Positions 28,843 to 37,331 of a stretch of 64,000 nucleotides of DNA are shown piece after piece. Made by a program: the position numbers and the translations under genes. Within the stretch, counting starts at the first letter, position 1; each line of letters starts with the position of its first letter. The DNA lies in assembly GCA_051846895.1 (NCBI GenBank), contig JBPYCQ010000009.1, positions 1-64,000 on the forward strand, given 5' to 3'. The notes beneath the pieces were generated by a model. That model had not been told where the DNA came from. It worked only from the letters and a program-made list of their open reading frames with translations, and did not search any database. The stretch is from CALKAL01 sp051846895 (GTDB lineage: Bacteria; Bacillota; Bacilli; Bacillales; Alkalibacillaceae).

Positions 28843-30219
28843 TCATTTTTTATGTCTATTTAAACGCTCGACGTACCCTTCTTTATTTTCTTGTCGTGAA
28901 CGCGCTATTGATAATGCTTTTTCTGGGACATCTTTTGTAATAGTTGAGCCCGCTGCAACGTATGCTCCTTTTTTCACAGTAACTGGTGCCACTAAGTTAG
29001 AATTACACCCGATAAACGCACCGTCTTCAATAATTGTTTTATATTTATTTTTACCATCATAATTAACCGTAATCGTCCCACATCCTATGTTAACATCTTT
29101 ACCAAGTTCTGAATCACCTAAATATGATAAATGTGAGGCTTTACTATTTTCATTAATCGTAGTCTTTTTCACTTCTACAAAATTACCAATTTTAACATTG
29201 TCTTTTAAATCACTTTCAGGCCTTATATGAGCATAAGGACCAATTTGAACAAGTTTCCCAATCTTACTTTCCGTTACTACACTCTGTTTTATAGTTGAAT
29301 ATTCATCAATATAACTATCAATGATCTCACAGTTTAAACCAATAACAACGTTTGATTTAATTACCGTTTGACCACTTATTTTACTGCCTGGTTCAATAAC
29401 AACATCTTGACCAATCTCTACATCTGAACCAATATAAGTATTTTCTGGATCAATGATAGTCACACCGTTACGCATATGTTGCTCATTAATACGCCTTCTC
29501 ATAATCTTTTCAGCATTAGATAAAGCGACACGATCGTTAACTCCAATAGTTTCCTCAAAATCTTCTGTTGAAAACGCTAGAACTTTTTCACCATGATGCT
29601 TTGCAATTTGTAGCACATCAGGCAAATAATATTCTCCTTGTGCATTATTATTTGTCACTTGCTTTAACGCAGTAAAAAGGAGATCATTATCAAAACAGTA
29701 AACTCCCGTATTAATTTCATTTACTAATTTTTCTTCATCACTAGCATCTTTATCTTCAATAATCTTTTCTAATTCACCTTGGGAATTACGAATGACTCTG
29801 CCATAACCTGAAGGGTTTTCAATTATTGCGGTTAATACAGTAGCTTTAGCATGTTCATTTTCATGATATTCCATTAATCTTTGCAATGTATTTGCAGTTA
29901 ATAGAGGGGTATCTCCGCATACAACAATGGTCGTTCCGGACTTATGACTTAAATGGGGTTCAGCCATCTGAACAGCATGGCCGGTCCCTAACTGTTCTTC
30001 TTGGATCACATATTCAGTGTCATGACCTAGTTGTTCCTGTACTTTTTCAGCTCCAAAGCCTACAACCGTAATAATCTGCTCTAAATTGAGTTGGTTAAGC
30101 TGGTCAACAACGTGCTGTACCATAGGCTTGTCACAGACAGGATGTAGAACTTTATAAAGCTTAGATTTCATTCGTGAACCTATTCCAGCCGCTAATACGA
30201 CGGCATATCGATTTGACAT
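28843..30219 (-). CDS. glmU: Bifunctional GlmU: GlcN-1-P acetyltransferase / GlcNAc-1-P uridyltransferase
   Basis: It makes UDP-GlcNAc, the precursor of peptidoglycan. The N-terminal uridyltransferase has LAAGIGSRMKSKLYKVLHP; the C-terminal half is a left-handed beta helix with hexapeptide repeats (about 255-440). The ATG at 30219 has GGAGG 7 nt before it and is preferred over 30246. The protein is 458 aa. A clear sigma-A promoter lies just upstream. Confidence 0.97.
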   Translation of the reverse strand: MSNRYAVVLAAGIGSRMKSKLYKVLHPVCDKPMVQHVVDQLNQLNLEQIITVVGFGAEKVQEQLGHDTEYVIQEEQLGTGHAVQMAEPHLSHKSGTTIVVCGDTPLLTANTLQRLMEYHENEHAKATVLTAIIENPSGYGRVIRNSQGELEKIIEDKDASDEEKLVNEINTGVYCFDNDLLFTALKQVTNNNAQGEYYLPDVLQIAKHHGEKVLAFSTEDFEETIGVNDRVALSNAEKIMRRRINEQHMRNGVTIIDPENTYIGSDVEIGQDVVIEPGSKISGQTVIKSNVVIGLNCEIIDSYIDEYSTIKQSVVTESKIGKLVQIGPYAHIRPESDLKDNVKIGNFVEVKKTTINENSKASHLSYLGDSELGKDVNIGCGTITVNYDGKNKYKTIIEDGAFIGCNSNLVAPVTVKKGAYVAAGSTITKDVPEKALSIARSRQENKEGYVERLNRHKK

Positions 30220-30250
30220 GCTTTTCCCTCCAATAATTTTATCCATTATG

Positions 30251-30279
30251 AATATATCTTAAAACTTTTTCAGTTGCAA
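30251..30279 (-). promoter_or_regulatory. sigma-A promoter of glmU
   Basis: On the minus strand TTGCAA (30274-30279), a 17-bp spacer and TATATT (30251-30256) lie about 32 bp before the glmU start. Confidence 0.65.
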
Positions 30280-30353
30280 CTTAAGACAGTTCGTTTACGT
30301 GACAATTTTATGTATGAAAAAATTACTAATAAACTAGATTTATCGCAAAAAAA

Positions 30354-30378
30354 AGCCTAATCTTATAATGATTAGACT
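30354..30378 (-). terminator. Terminator after spoVG
   Basis: AGTCTAATC and GATTAGGCT pair over 9 bp (one G-U) with a 7-nt loop on the minus strand and are followed by eight T. Confidence 0.9.
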
Positions 30379-30395
30379 TCTTTAAAGGACATTAA

Positions 30396-30683
30396 TTATG
30401 AAGCACCAGCTTCTTCTAACTCAACTTCCTCACCGACGCGGTGGTATTCTTCTAAGACTGCATCTTGAATTTTACCACGTGTTTCTGAATTGATAGGGTG
30501 AGCGATATCTCTGAATTCCCCATCCGGTGTTCTTTTACTTGGCATAGCTACGAACAATCCATTGTTGCCATCAATTACACGAATGTCATGAACAACAAAC
30601 TCACCATCCAGTGTAATAGATGCAATTGCACGCATTCTGCCATCCGTGTTCACACGGCGCAATCTTACGTCAGTTACTTGCAT
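30396..30683 (-). CDS. spoVG: Septation/sporulation regulator SpoVG
   Basis: SpoVG is a small nucleic-acid-binding protein that affects asymmetric septation and many post-exponential genes. The 95-aa sequence MQVTDVRLRRVNTDGRMRA, then FVVHDIRVIDGNNGLFVAMPSKR, matches the family nearly residue for residue. A strong sigma-H-type promoter lies upstream. The ridA gene usually between purR and spoVG is missing. Confidence 0.98.
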   Translation of the reverse strand: MQVTDVRLRRVNTDGRMRAIASITLDGEFVVHDIRVIDGNNGLFVAMPSKRTPDGEFRDIAHPINSETRGKIQDAVLEEYHRVGEEVELEEAGAS

Positions 30684-30796
30684 TCTGTCTCACCACCTTT
30701 ACGAATAGTCAGCTTACAAAACAAAGAAGTAAGCCTTTTCAAAACCTTCATATGAATTGACTAAAGTCTTCCCATATGATAAGACTTACTTCTTAC

Positions 30797-30823
30797 ATTT
30801 CAACACCGTTTTAAAAAAATCCT
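30797..30823 (-). promoter_or_regulatory. sigma-H promoter of spoVG with upstream AT-rich box
   Basis: On the minus strand AGGATTT (30817-30823) is followed after 14 bp by TGAAAT (30797-30802), close to the sigma-H pattern RAGGATTT-N12-14-GAAT. Directly upstream, 30824-30866 is almost pure A/T. In B. subtilis such an AT box raises spoVG promoter strength and is the region where AbrB represses. The promoter lies about 115 bp before the start codon. Confidence 0.75.
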
Positions 30824-30877
30824 TCAAAATTATTAAATTTTTTATAAAATTATTAAAAAATATACATTAAACCTCAA

Positions 30878-31690
30878 TTAATCGAAAAAATTACCTGTTT
30901 TTACTTTAATAGTTCCAGTTTCTTCATCGACTTCTTGGAATCTTAACAGAGAAATATAGTCCTTAACTTTTCTTTCCTCTTCATCATCCTCGGCTTCTGC
31001 TAGAACACCAATTCCTTTTACAGTCGCATTAAATTCCTTCATGAGACTGACAATTCCACGAATCGTTCCGCCAGCTTTCATAAAGTCATCAATAATGACG
31101 ACATTAGATCCTTCTTCTATACTTCTTTTCGATAAAACCATCGTTTGTATTTTTTTCGATGAGCCAGAAACGTAATTAATACTAACTGTTGAGCCTTCAG
31201 TTACTTTTGGATCTCTTCGAATGATGACTACAGGAACATTCAACACTTGGGCTACTCCGTACGCTAAAGGAATACCTTTTGTCGCTACAGTAATAACGTA
31301 ATCGATATTTAAATTCTTAAATAATGACGCAAAAATTTTTCCAATCGTACGGACATTATTCATATCTCCTAAAATATCACTCATGTAAATATAGCCACCA
31401 GGTAAAATCCGATTCGGATCTTCTAATTGTTCGATTAGCTTATGTATAAATTGTTCACTGTTTTCAGAAGAAAAGGAAGGAACATAATGGACCCCACCTG
31501 ATGCACCTGCCATTGTTTCAACTGTACCAATCCCCAATTGTTGGAACATCCGATTTATAATATCAATATCTTCACTAATTGAAGATTTCGCCGCATCATA
31601 CTGTTCAGCGAAAAAAGGTAAAGAGTATACCTTTTTAGGGTTTTCAAGCAAAAAATGTGTCATTGCAACGAGTCGGTCACTACGCTTCAT
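30878..31690 (-). CDS. purR: Purine operon repressor PurR
   Basis: PurR represses purine synthesis and transport genes; PRPP binding lifts repression. The 270-aa protein has an N-terminal winged helix (about 1-75) and a PRTase-fold domain with VVIIDDFMKAGGTIRG holding the PRPP motif. A GAGGTGG site precedes the ATG. It follows ispE by 69 bp. Confidence 0.97.
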   Translation of the reverse strand: MKRSDRLVAMTHFLLENPKKVYSLPFFAEQYDAAKSSISEDIDIINRMFQQLGIGTVETMAGASGGVHYVPSFSSENSEQFIHKLIEQLEDPNRILPGGYIYMSDILGDMNNVRTIGKIFASLFKNLNIDYVITVATKGIPLAYGVAQVLNVPVVIIRRDPKVTEGSTVSINYVSGSSKKIQTMVLSKRSIEEGSNVVIIDDFMKAGGTIRGIVSLMKEFNATVKGIGVLAEAEDDEEERKVKDYISLLRFQEVDEETGTIKVKTGNFFD

Positions 31691-31759
31691 AATTGTTCCA
31701 CCTCAAAAATCCGAATAATTATTTATAATATACCACTCGAATAAGCTAAAATCCATACA

Positions 31760-32608
31760 TTACCGTAGAATTCTAACGACATAAACATCTTGGCAAAATC
31801 CGCGTAAGCTGTTATATACTCTTTCAGCACGTGATTGTTGTTTGACTAATGCATAAACAGTTGGACCACTACCACTCATCAACACACCGTTAGCTCCCGA
31901 ACGAACCATTTGTTCTTTAATTCTCTGTACCTCTGGGTGCATGGAGCTTGTTACTGGTTCTAAAACATTTCCTAAGCTTAAGCATAGTAAGTCTAAGTTT
32001 TGTTCCTTTAATGCAGAAATAGCTTGGTCTGTATTTGGATGTGAAATTTCATTTAGATTAAGTTTGCCATAGACAGATTTCGTAGAAACACCAATGGTTG
32101 GTTTTGCCAAAACTACCCAACAAGGAGGAGGTGAAGGTAAAGGCTGTAATATCTCTCCTCTTCCTTTCGCTAATGCGGTCCCACCCATTACACAAAAAGG
32201 TATATCGGAACCTATTTCCGCTCCAACTTGTTGTAGCTCATTAATAGAAGCATTCACTTCAAACAAACGGTTCATCCCTCTTAACGTTGCAGCTGCATCA
32301 CTACTTCCACCCGCTAGACCAGCAGCGACAGGTATCTGTTTTTCAATACTTATTTTTACACCACTTTTAATTTGGAACTTTTCTCTAAATCGTTCAGCTG
32401 CTTGATAAGCTAAATTTCGAGCGTCACTTGGCACGAAACGATTCTCAGATACAATTTCGATACGTTGATGATCTGTTTTTTCTAAAATTAATCTGTCAGA
32501 TAAATCAATCGTTGTTAATATCATTTCGACTTCATGGTAACCGTCTTCCCGTTTACGAAGAACATCTAATGTTAAATTTATTTTCGCAGGCGCCTTTTCA
32601 AAAATCAT
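31760..32608 (-). CDS. ispE: 4-diphosphocytidyl-2-C-methyl-D-erythritol kinase
   Basis: It phosphorylates CDP-ME in the MEP isoprenoid pathway. The GHMP-kinase motif PVAAGLAGGSSDAAATLRG (about 93-111 of this start) is present, as is the C-terminal SGSGPTVYAL. The ATG at 32608 has GAAGGTGA 9 nt before it; the frame continues to 32653 without a site. The protein is 282 aa, near family length. Confidence 0.96.
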   Translation of the reverse strand: MIFEKAPAKINLTLDVLRKREDGYHEVEMILTTIDLSDRLILEKTDHQRIEIVSENRFVPSDARNLAYQAAERFREKFQIKSGVKISIEKQIPVAAGLAGGSSDAAATLRGMNRLFEVNASINELQQVGAEIGSDIPFCVMGGTALAKGRGEILQPLPSPPPCWVVLAKPTIGVSTKSVYGKLNLNEISHPNTDQAISALKEQNLDLLCLSLGNVLEPVTSSMHPEVQRIKEQMVRSGANGVLMSGSGPTVYALVKQQSRAERVYNSLRGFCQDVYVVRILR

Positions 32609-32677
32609 TGTCTTAATCACCTTCTGTATAGTAATTCTTAACGATTGTACCATAAAATTTCTGTCATATTAAAAAAA

Positions 32678-32700
32678 AGATAGGTCATTACGACCTATCT
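32678..32700 (-). terminator. Terminator overlapping the sspF stop codon
   Basis: AGATAGGTC and GACCTATCT pair over 9 bp with a 5-nt loop, followed on the minus strand by eight T. The TAA stop of sspF (32688-32690) lies in the loop. Confidence 0.9.
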
Positions 32701-32864
32701 CTTAATTGCTCTTCAGCCATCTCCACAGCACGCTTAACCATGTTACCGGCATCACGAGCTTTAATGCCTCCCCATCCTTCTTTCTGTACAGTGTCGTAAA
32801 ATCCTAACTCCTTGGCAATTTCTTCTTTTAAACGCTCAGACATAACGCCTTTACGTCTACCCAA
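32688..32864 (-). CDS. sspF: Small acid-soluble spore protein, alpha/beta-type-like SspF
   Basis: The 58-aa protein begins MGRRKGVMSERLKEEIAKEL and contains LGFYDTVQKEGWGGIKARDA and GNMVKRAVEMAEEQL, matching SspF, a spore-core SASP. The start is a TTG at 32864 (CAA on the plus strand) with AAAGGGG 9 nt before it. The position between ispE and veg is that of sspF in B. subtilis. It should be expressed in the forespore; no clear sigma-G promoter could be placed. Confidence 0.93.
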   Translation of the reverse strand: MGRRKGVMSERLKEEIAKELGFYDTVQKEGWGGIKARDAGNMVKRAVEMAEEQLRDRS

Positions 32865-32978
32865 ATGTAACAGCCCCTTTAAAAAGTAGTTAGTTACGAC
32901 ACTTTTAGTATATGTACTTGTGAGAAAATAAAAATGGTAATGGATGGGGATTAAAAACTTGAACTTTGAAAGTTTAAA

Positions 32979-33233
32979 TTAAGCCATTTTTGTAATTTCA
33001 TCTGCGAAGGTAATTTCAACGGTTTCAGTTAATACATCTGCATAACTGTAAGACACTCTTTCAAATGAGTGTGCATCTTGGTCAAGCTCAACGATAAAAA
33101 CAGAAGGATATGTTTCAGCTAACACACCTGAACGCTCAATAGTCTTTCTGCGACCACCGTTTGCTTTTAACGTTAACTTATCACCAATACGACTGTCTAG
33201 TGCTTGTTTAATTTCTGCTAATGTTTTTCCCAT
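32979..33233 (-). CDS. veg: Veg protein
   Basis: Veg is a small, very highly expressed protein that stimulates biofilm formation in B. subtilis; its structure is an SH3-like barrel of the DUF1021 family. The sequence MGKTLAEIKQALDSRIGDKL matches. The ATG at 33233 has GAGGTGG 6 nt before it; the frame is open to 33248 without a site. The protein is 84 aa. Two strong promoters lie upstream. Confidence 0.95.
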   Translation of the reverse strand: MGKTLAEIKQALDSRIGDKLTLKANGGRRKTIERSGVLAETYPSVFIVELDQDAHSFERVSYSYADVLTETVEITFADEITKMA

Positions 33234-33256
33234 TAGACTCCACCTCACTAAATATA

Positions 33257-33285
33257 ATATAACACAGTTGGCACAAAATAGTCAA
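33257..33285 (-). promoter_or_regulatory. sigma-A promoter of veg, proximal
   Basis: On the minus strand TTGACT (33280-33285), 17 bp and TTATAT (33257-33262); shifting by one gives TATATT with 18 bp. It lies 24 bp before the veg start. Confidence 0.65.
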
Positions 33286-33297
33286 ATAAAATTTTTA

Positions 33298-33327
33298 ATT
33301 ATATCAATTGACACACCTATATGTCAA
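33298..33327 (-). promoter_or_regulatory. sigma-A promoter of veg, distal, full consensus
   Basis: On the minus strand TTGACA (33322-33327) and TATAAT (33298-33303) are both perfect, with an 18-bp spacer. It is the best -35/-10 pair in the window and lies 40 bp upstream of the proximal promoter. Confidence 0.8.
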
Positions 33328-33407
33328 TGGATAATTTTCTCTTTTTTTAAGATTTCCTATTCTTTATAAATCATACATTAAATTTATTGTCGAAAAATTC
33401 AAAAAAA

Positions 33408-33429
33408 CACACCAAAAAATTATGGTGTG
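33408..33429 (-). terminator. Terminator after yabG
   Basis: CACACCA (33408-33414) and TGGTGTG (33423-33429) form a 7-bp stem, followed on the minus strand by TTTTTTTG. It begins at the base next to the yabG stop codon. Confidence 0.85.
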
Positions 33430-34323
33430 CTACGTATCGTTTGGTTGTTCATTAGTTATAGGTGTATCTTTCATATATGGGAGTCCGATTCTTAATAATC
33501 CTCTCGTCTCAACGCCGCCAATTCCTTTTTCACGCGTTATCGTTTTACTAACGACGTCAATAATATCTACCTTATCCATAAATGGTGTATATCCAACTTT
33601 AGCAACAACATAGACGGGATCTAAAGCATGAATATTTATTCTCGTAGGTGAACTTGCAAAGTTAGCCCCTGCTTTAATTAAAGATTCAAAATGAGATTGA
33701 CACGCACCAGCAAAGATGACAAGTTGATCAAGGTGTGGGACAACTTTTCTAGCCTCTCGAACTGCTTCTACAAAATATTTACTATTTCTGTATGCTCTAA
33801 TATCTTGCTCTGCACCTTTTTGTTTCGAAAATGAATCATGTCCGGTAATAACAAGAATGTCTGGTTGGATTTTTTCCATCAGTTCTTTGATTTTTAGAGG
33901 CATTTCTGATTCTTCAACATAGACACCATGTACTTGAAGACCTAGACGTTTATATAAATTAACACATTTTTTTAGAAAAATTGAATCTCCATCAACATGT
34001 AAAACTTTTGGACATATTCTAAATTGTTTCAAATCGTTTATTTGTTGATGATCATGTGTTATTGATTGATTTCTAAACGATTTTAAATAATAATCTTGCC
34101 GAAACATTCGATAAGAGCCTTCTACGCTTTTTTTCATTTCCTTTTTTCGAGACATCCGATCGTGTTCTGTTACCTTTTTCAAATCTTTTAAAGGGGCGTC
34201 CACTTGTAAGCGAAAATCTTCCCCATACAATATAGCTTCGTCATCTTTTATTAATTGGACACGAAACAATAAATCATGGTCATACGAATATCTTGTAACG
34301 ATATCACCTTTTTTCCAACCCAT
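33430..34323 (-). CDS. yabG: Sporulation-specific protease YabG
   Basis: YabG is a mother-cell cysteine protease that trims spore coat proteins (in clostridia also CspBA). The 297-aa protein matches the family throughout: LVITGHDSFSKQKGAEQDIR and LVIFAGACQSHFESLIKAGA, the latter with the likely catalytic cysteine and the former with the histidine. In B. subtilis it is sigma-K dependent; no promoter was assigned here. Confidence 0.95.
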   Translation of the reverse strand: MGWKKGDIVTRYSYDHDLLFRVQLIKDDEAILYGEDFRLQVDAPLKDLKKVTEHDRMSRKKEMKKSVEGSYRMFRQDYYLKSFRNQSITHDHQQINDLKQFRICPKVLHVDGDSIFLKKCVNLYKRLGLQVHGVYVEESEMPLKIKELMEKIQPDILVITGHDSFSKQKGAEQDIRAYRNSKYFVEAVREARKVVPHLDQLVIFAGACQSHFESLIKAGANFASSPTRINIHALDPVYVVAKVGYTPFMDKVDIIDVVSKTITREKGIGGVETRGLLRIGLPYMKDTPITNEQPNDT

Positions 34324-34385
34324 CGTTTTCTCCCCTTCGTGTTGGTCCTCTCTTATACGATATTGTCAAAGGGGAAATTTTGTGC

Positions 34386-35261
34386 CTAATTACGTAATGC
34401 TAATTGACACTCATTTGCTAATTGAGCAAATTCCTCTAAAGTTAATGATTCGCCTCTGCGCGTGGAATTAACGTTTGCACGCTCAAATATGTCACTTAGC
34501 TGTTCTTTGCTTAGTTGACCATGAAAAGCTCTCTGAAGGTTGTTTTTTAACGTTTTACGACGCTGTCCGAAGCTTTGTTGTACTATTTCGAAAAAAAGTT
34601 CTTCGTTAATAACTTCTACCTTTGGCTTTTCTCTAAACGTTAATTGCAAAATAGCAGAATCAACATTCGGTTGAGGAATAAAACACGTTTTAGGCACATG
34701 CATTATCACATTCGATTCACAATAGTATTGAACAGCTATTGATAATGAACCATATTCTTTAGTACTTGGGTTAGCAGCCATGCGATCTGCAACTTCTTTT
34801 TGCATCATGACAGTAAATGATTCAATAGGTAACTGATCAGTAAGAAGCTTCATCAAAATTGGCGTCGTTATATAATAAGGCAAATTAGCAACAACTTTGA
34901 TTCGTTCACCCTTAAGACGTTCTGAAATTAATTTTTTTAAATCTGCTTTTAATATATCTTCATTAAAAATAGTGACATTATTATAAGGGCTTAACGTATT
35001 TTCCAATACACGAATTAGCCGTTGGTCAATTTCAAACGCATACACATGTTTAGCTTTTAGAGCCAATTGTTCTGTTAATGCTCCAATTCCAGGTCCAATC
35101 TCAATGACATTCACTTCATCATTAACACCCGCATTAATCACAATTTTTTTTAGTACATTAACATCAATTAAGAAATTTTGCCCTAAACTTTTTTTAAAGG
35201 AGAGGTTATATTGATTCATTATTTCTTTCGTTCTTGTAATGGTTGCTATAGGTTTATTCAA
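34386..35261 (-). CDS. ksgA: 16S rRNA dimethyladenosine transferase KsgA
   Basis: It dimethylates the two adjacent adenosines near the 16S 3' end (A1518/A1519). The 291-aa protein has the SAM motif VIEIGPGIGALTEQL (about 52-66) and the target-base motif NLPYYITTPI. Its start overlaps the rnmV stop by 4 bp, the coupled rnmV-ksgA pair known from Bacillus. Confidence 0.97.
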   Translation of the reverse strand: MNKPIATITRTKEIMNQYNLSFKKSLGQNFLIDVNVLKKIVINAGVNDEVNVIEIGPGIGALTEQLALKAKHVYAFEIDQRLIRVLENTLSPYNNVTIFNEDILKADLKKLISERLKGERIKVVANLPYYITTPILMKLLTDQLPIESFTVMMQKEVADRMAANPSTKEYGSLSIAVQYYCESNVIMHVPKTCFIPQPNVDSAILQLTFREKPKVEVINEELFFEIVQQSFGQRRKTLKNNLQRAFHGQLSKEQLSDIFERANVNSTRRGESLTLEEFAQLANECQLALRN

Positions 35262-35815
35262 GACTTTTCCTCCTTTAAAAGATCATCCATAACAGACCGA
35301 AATGTCTTTTTATCGATTTCAAACATAGATAATCGTTTTTCAAGTTGTTTACCGTTCGCATAACCGATATGTAGCTTCTCACCTAATCGTTTGCGTCTTT
35401 CCTTTGCCGAAGAGCCACCAAGTAATCCATATTTTATTAAGAGCGGCTTCCAATCTATTTGTTCTTTTGCATTTATATCTCGTAATGTATGAACCTTTTC
35501 TAAAGCTTGTCTAACATGTTCAACAGTTGCATGTTCTATACCGACTCCGCGAATACCAAGGGCTAAATGTTTTGGTAAAAATGCATGCTTACAACCTGGA
35601 ACATGTTCATCAATAATTCTTCTTATTCGTTCACCCGGATAATCAGGGTCTGTGAAAATAATGACTCCTCTTTTTTCTTGAGCATGCCGAATCATATTTA
35701 ACGTTTGTTGATTAATTGCTGAGCCATTTGTTTCGATCGTTTCAGCTTGTACAGCTTGTTTAACTTTTACTGTATCATCTTTTCCTTCGACTACGATTAT
35801 TTCTTTAATAATCAA
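35258..35815 (-). CDS. rnmV: Ribonuclease M5
   Basis: RNase M5 matures 5S rRNA. The Toprim domain starts IKEIIVVEGKDDTVKVKQAV, with the catalytic glutamate, and has the FTDPDYPGERIRR metal motif. The TTG at 35815 is chosen because AAGGGG lies 5 nt before it and the resulting 185 aa equals the family length; the frame extends to 35854 into a terminator hairpin, which argues against the longer form. Confidence 0.94.
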   Translation of the reverse strand: MIIKEIIVVEGKDDTVKVKQAVQAETIETNGSAINQQTLNMIRHAQEKRGVIIFTDPDYPGERIRRIIDEHVPGCKHAFLPKHLALGIRGVGIEHATVEHVRQALEKVHTLRDINAKEQIDWKPLLIKYGLLGGSSAKERRKRLGEKLHIGYANGKQLEKRLSMFEIDKKTFRSVMDDLLKEEKS

Positions 35816-35840
35816 GCTGTCCCCTTCTTTCGATAAAAAT

Positions 35841-35885
35841 AAAGGATAATCCAACTATACGTTTAGTATAGCAAGATTATCCTTT
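35841..35885 (-). terminator. Terminator after yabE
   Basis: AAAGGATAATC and GATTATCCTTT form an 11-bp outer stem, and CTATAC/GTATAG a 6-bp inner stem, with small internal loops. On the minus strand ATTTTT follows. It lies 22 bp after the yabE stop and only 26 bp before the rnmV start, so it must govern read-through into rnmV. Confidence 0.82.
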
Positions 35886-35906
35886 GTTCATGTTACTATT
35901 AATTAA

Positions 35907-37106
35907 TTATTTTTTAAACACTTTTACTCTAACTTGTTTTCGCCCATAACGATAAGCTTCTGCTTTCGTTGGAACGTGTAAATCAATTCGATTACCTTTT
36001 ATAGCTCCACCTGTATCTCCAGCAATTGCATAACCGTATCCTTCGACCCATACCTTTGACCCAAGCGGAATAACACTTGGATCAACCGCTATGACTTTCA
36101 TGTGTGGATTAGCTTTTAAATTAATCCCAGTACGAGTTATACCTGAACATCCATTACAATAGGCCGTGTATGCTGTTGCACTAGCGTAAAATTCTTTTAG
36201 AACTTCACTTTCATTATTAGTAATAAGTTGAATGTTTTCTTTTGTTCCTCTAGCGACTATTTTATTTTTACTAGCCTCAACAACTTCTTCGTCAACTAAG
36301 TCTCGCGAAACAACTTCACCATTTTCTTTTGTAAGTTCATAAGTTAGAACTTTTTTACCTTCCTTACCTTGCTGAATGACTTTAGATTTACCTTTCTCTA
36401 AATTACGGTCATTACGAGTTTCTGTTTTGTAAGGAATTTCTTGTTCTTCGGTCACTACTTCTTTGGTAACACGAGTAATCTTAATCTCACGGTTTTTATT
36501 AACCTTATCCTTAAGATCAACGTTCAGTTTATCTAATTCACTGAGCTTAATATTCAGCTGTCCAAGTAGTTCTTCAACCGTTTGATTTGTCACCATCTCT
36601 TTCTTTACCTCGCCACCGTCATTGACAGTAACTTCAAAAGCTTTTGCAATAGCGACATGCATTCCGTTAAAAATATCTCTGTTTAAAGATACAGAGACCT
36701 CATCATGCTCATTAAGTGCGATGTTTTTATCTTTGAGAAGTTCCTCAACTGTATCTTTAGTCGTATAATATTCAGTTCTATCATCATTAATTGATACAAA
36801 AACACGTTTTGCGGAATCATATGTGATGACCATTCCTTCTTCTAATTCGGTATGTAGATCTACCGATAGGGCATCGTGTTCTTTTACATTTACATCTATT
36901 TCGTTCATTAGTTCATTGACTGTATCTGCCGCTGTCACTTTCGTTATTTCTTCCCCATTAACAATTACGGTGACTTCATGCGTCATTACCTCATAAACAA
37001 TGTATCCAATCGAGGCAATAAAGACGAACGCTGATAACAAAGTGATGATGATCTTCTTGTTATCAAAGCGCCTCCGTTTGGGATTGATATCCCCGGTCGT
37101 ATTCAT
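35907..37106 (-). CDS. yabE: YabE, cell-wall hydrolase-like protein with G5 and 3D domains
   Basis: The protein resembles resuscitation-promoting and stationary-phase survival factors. A membrane anchor (about 19-38) precedes three DUF348 units, a G5 domain (about 200-280) and a C-terminal 3D domain (about 305-399) with the catalytic aspartates in AVDPSVIPLGS, AGDTGGAIKG and IDLHVP. The ATG at 37106 has GGGAGG 8 nt before it. The protein is 399 aa. A consensus sigma-A promoter lies upstream. Confidence 0.94.
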   Translation of the reverse strand: MNTTGDINPKRRRFDNKKIIITLLSAFVFIASIGYIVYEVMTHEVTVIVNGEEITKVTAADTVNELMNEIDVNVKEHDALSVDLHTELEEGMVITYDSAKRVFVSINDDRTEYYTTKDTVEELLKDKNIALNEHDEVSVSLNRDIFNGMHVAIAKAFEVTVNDGGEVKKEMVTNQTVEELLGQLNIKLSELDKLNVDLKDKVNKNREIKITRVTKEVVTEEQEIPYKTETRNDRNLEKGKSKVIQQGKEGKKVLTYELTKENGEVVSRDLVDEEVVEASKNKIVARGTKENIQLITNNESEVLKEFYASATAYTAYCNGCSGITRTGINLKANPHMKVIAVDPSVIPLGSKVWVEGYGYAIAGDTGGAIKGNRIDLHVPTKAEAYRYGRKQVRVKVFKK

Positions 37107-37130
37107 ACTATACGCCTCCCTTGTACGCAA

Positions 37131-37222
37131 TTGATTATATTCGCGTTTTTAAAATAAGTCAACTTGACAAAGTCCGAAAAAACTTTCTGACTATTTATAC
37201 AAACGCGAATATTTACAATCAA
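37131..37222. repeat. Imperfect inverted repeat around the yabE promoter
   Basis: The left arm 37131-37161 and the right arm 37188-37222 (inverted) share TTGATT, ATATTCGCGTTT and AAATAAGTCA/AAATAGTCA blocks with small gaps. The left arm contains the yabE promoter. The right arm on the plus strand offers CTGACT, 17 bp and TATTTA, pointing towards the 3' end of tatD. Confidence 0.6.
37134..37162 (-). promoter_or_regulatory. sigma-A promoter of yabE
   Basis: On the minus strand TTGACT (37157-37162), 17 bp and a perfect TATAAT (37134-37139), 28 bp before the yabE start codon. Confidence 0.8.
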
Positions 37223-37331
37223 CTTGGACAGTATAGCTCATTTTTATACGTACGCGAGTAAAAATTTCATTATGTTTTACATTTATGTGACAAGGTAGGC
37301 GTTTTTGTAACATAAATTTAATATAATATTT

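Noticed and set aside
30684..30877. ridA (yabJ) remnant between purR and spoVG
   Set aside because: The gap is fully explained by the spoVG promoter, AT box and leader; no RidA-like peptide is readable.
32865..32978. Sigma-G promoter for sspF
   Set aside because: A -10-like TATACTA is present, but no -35 element matches at 17-18 bp, so it was not annotated.
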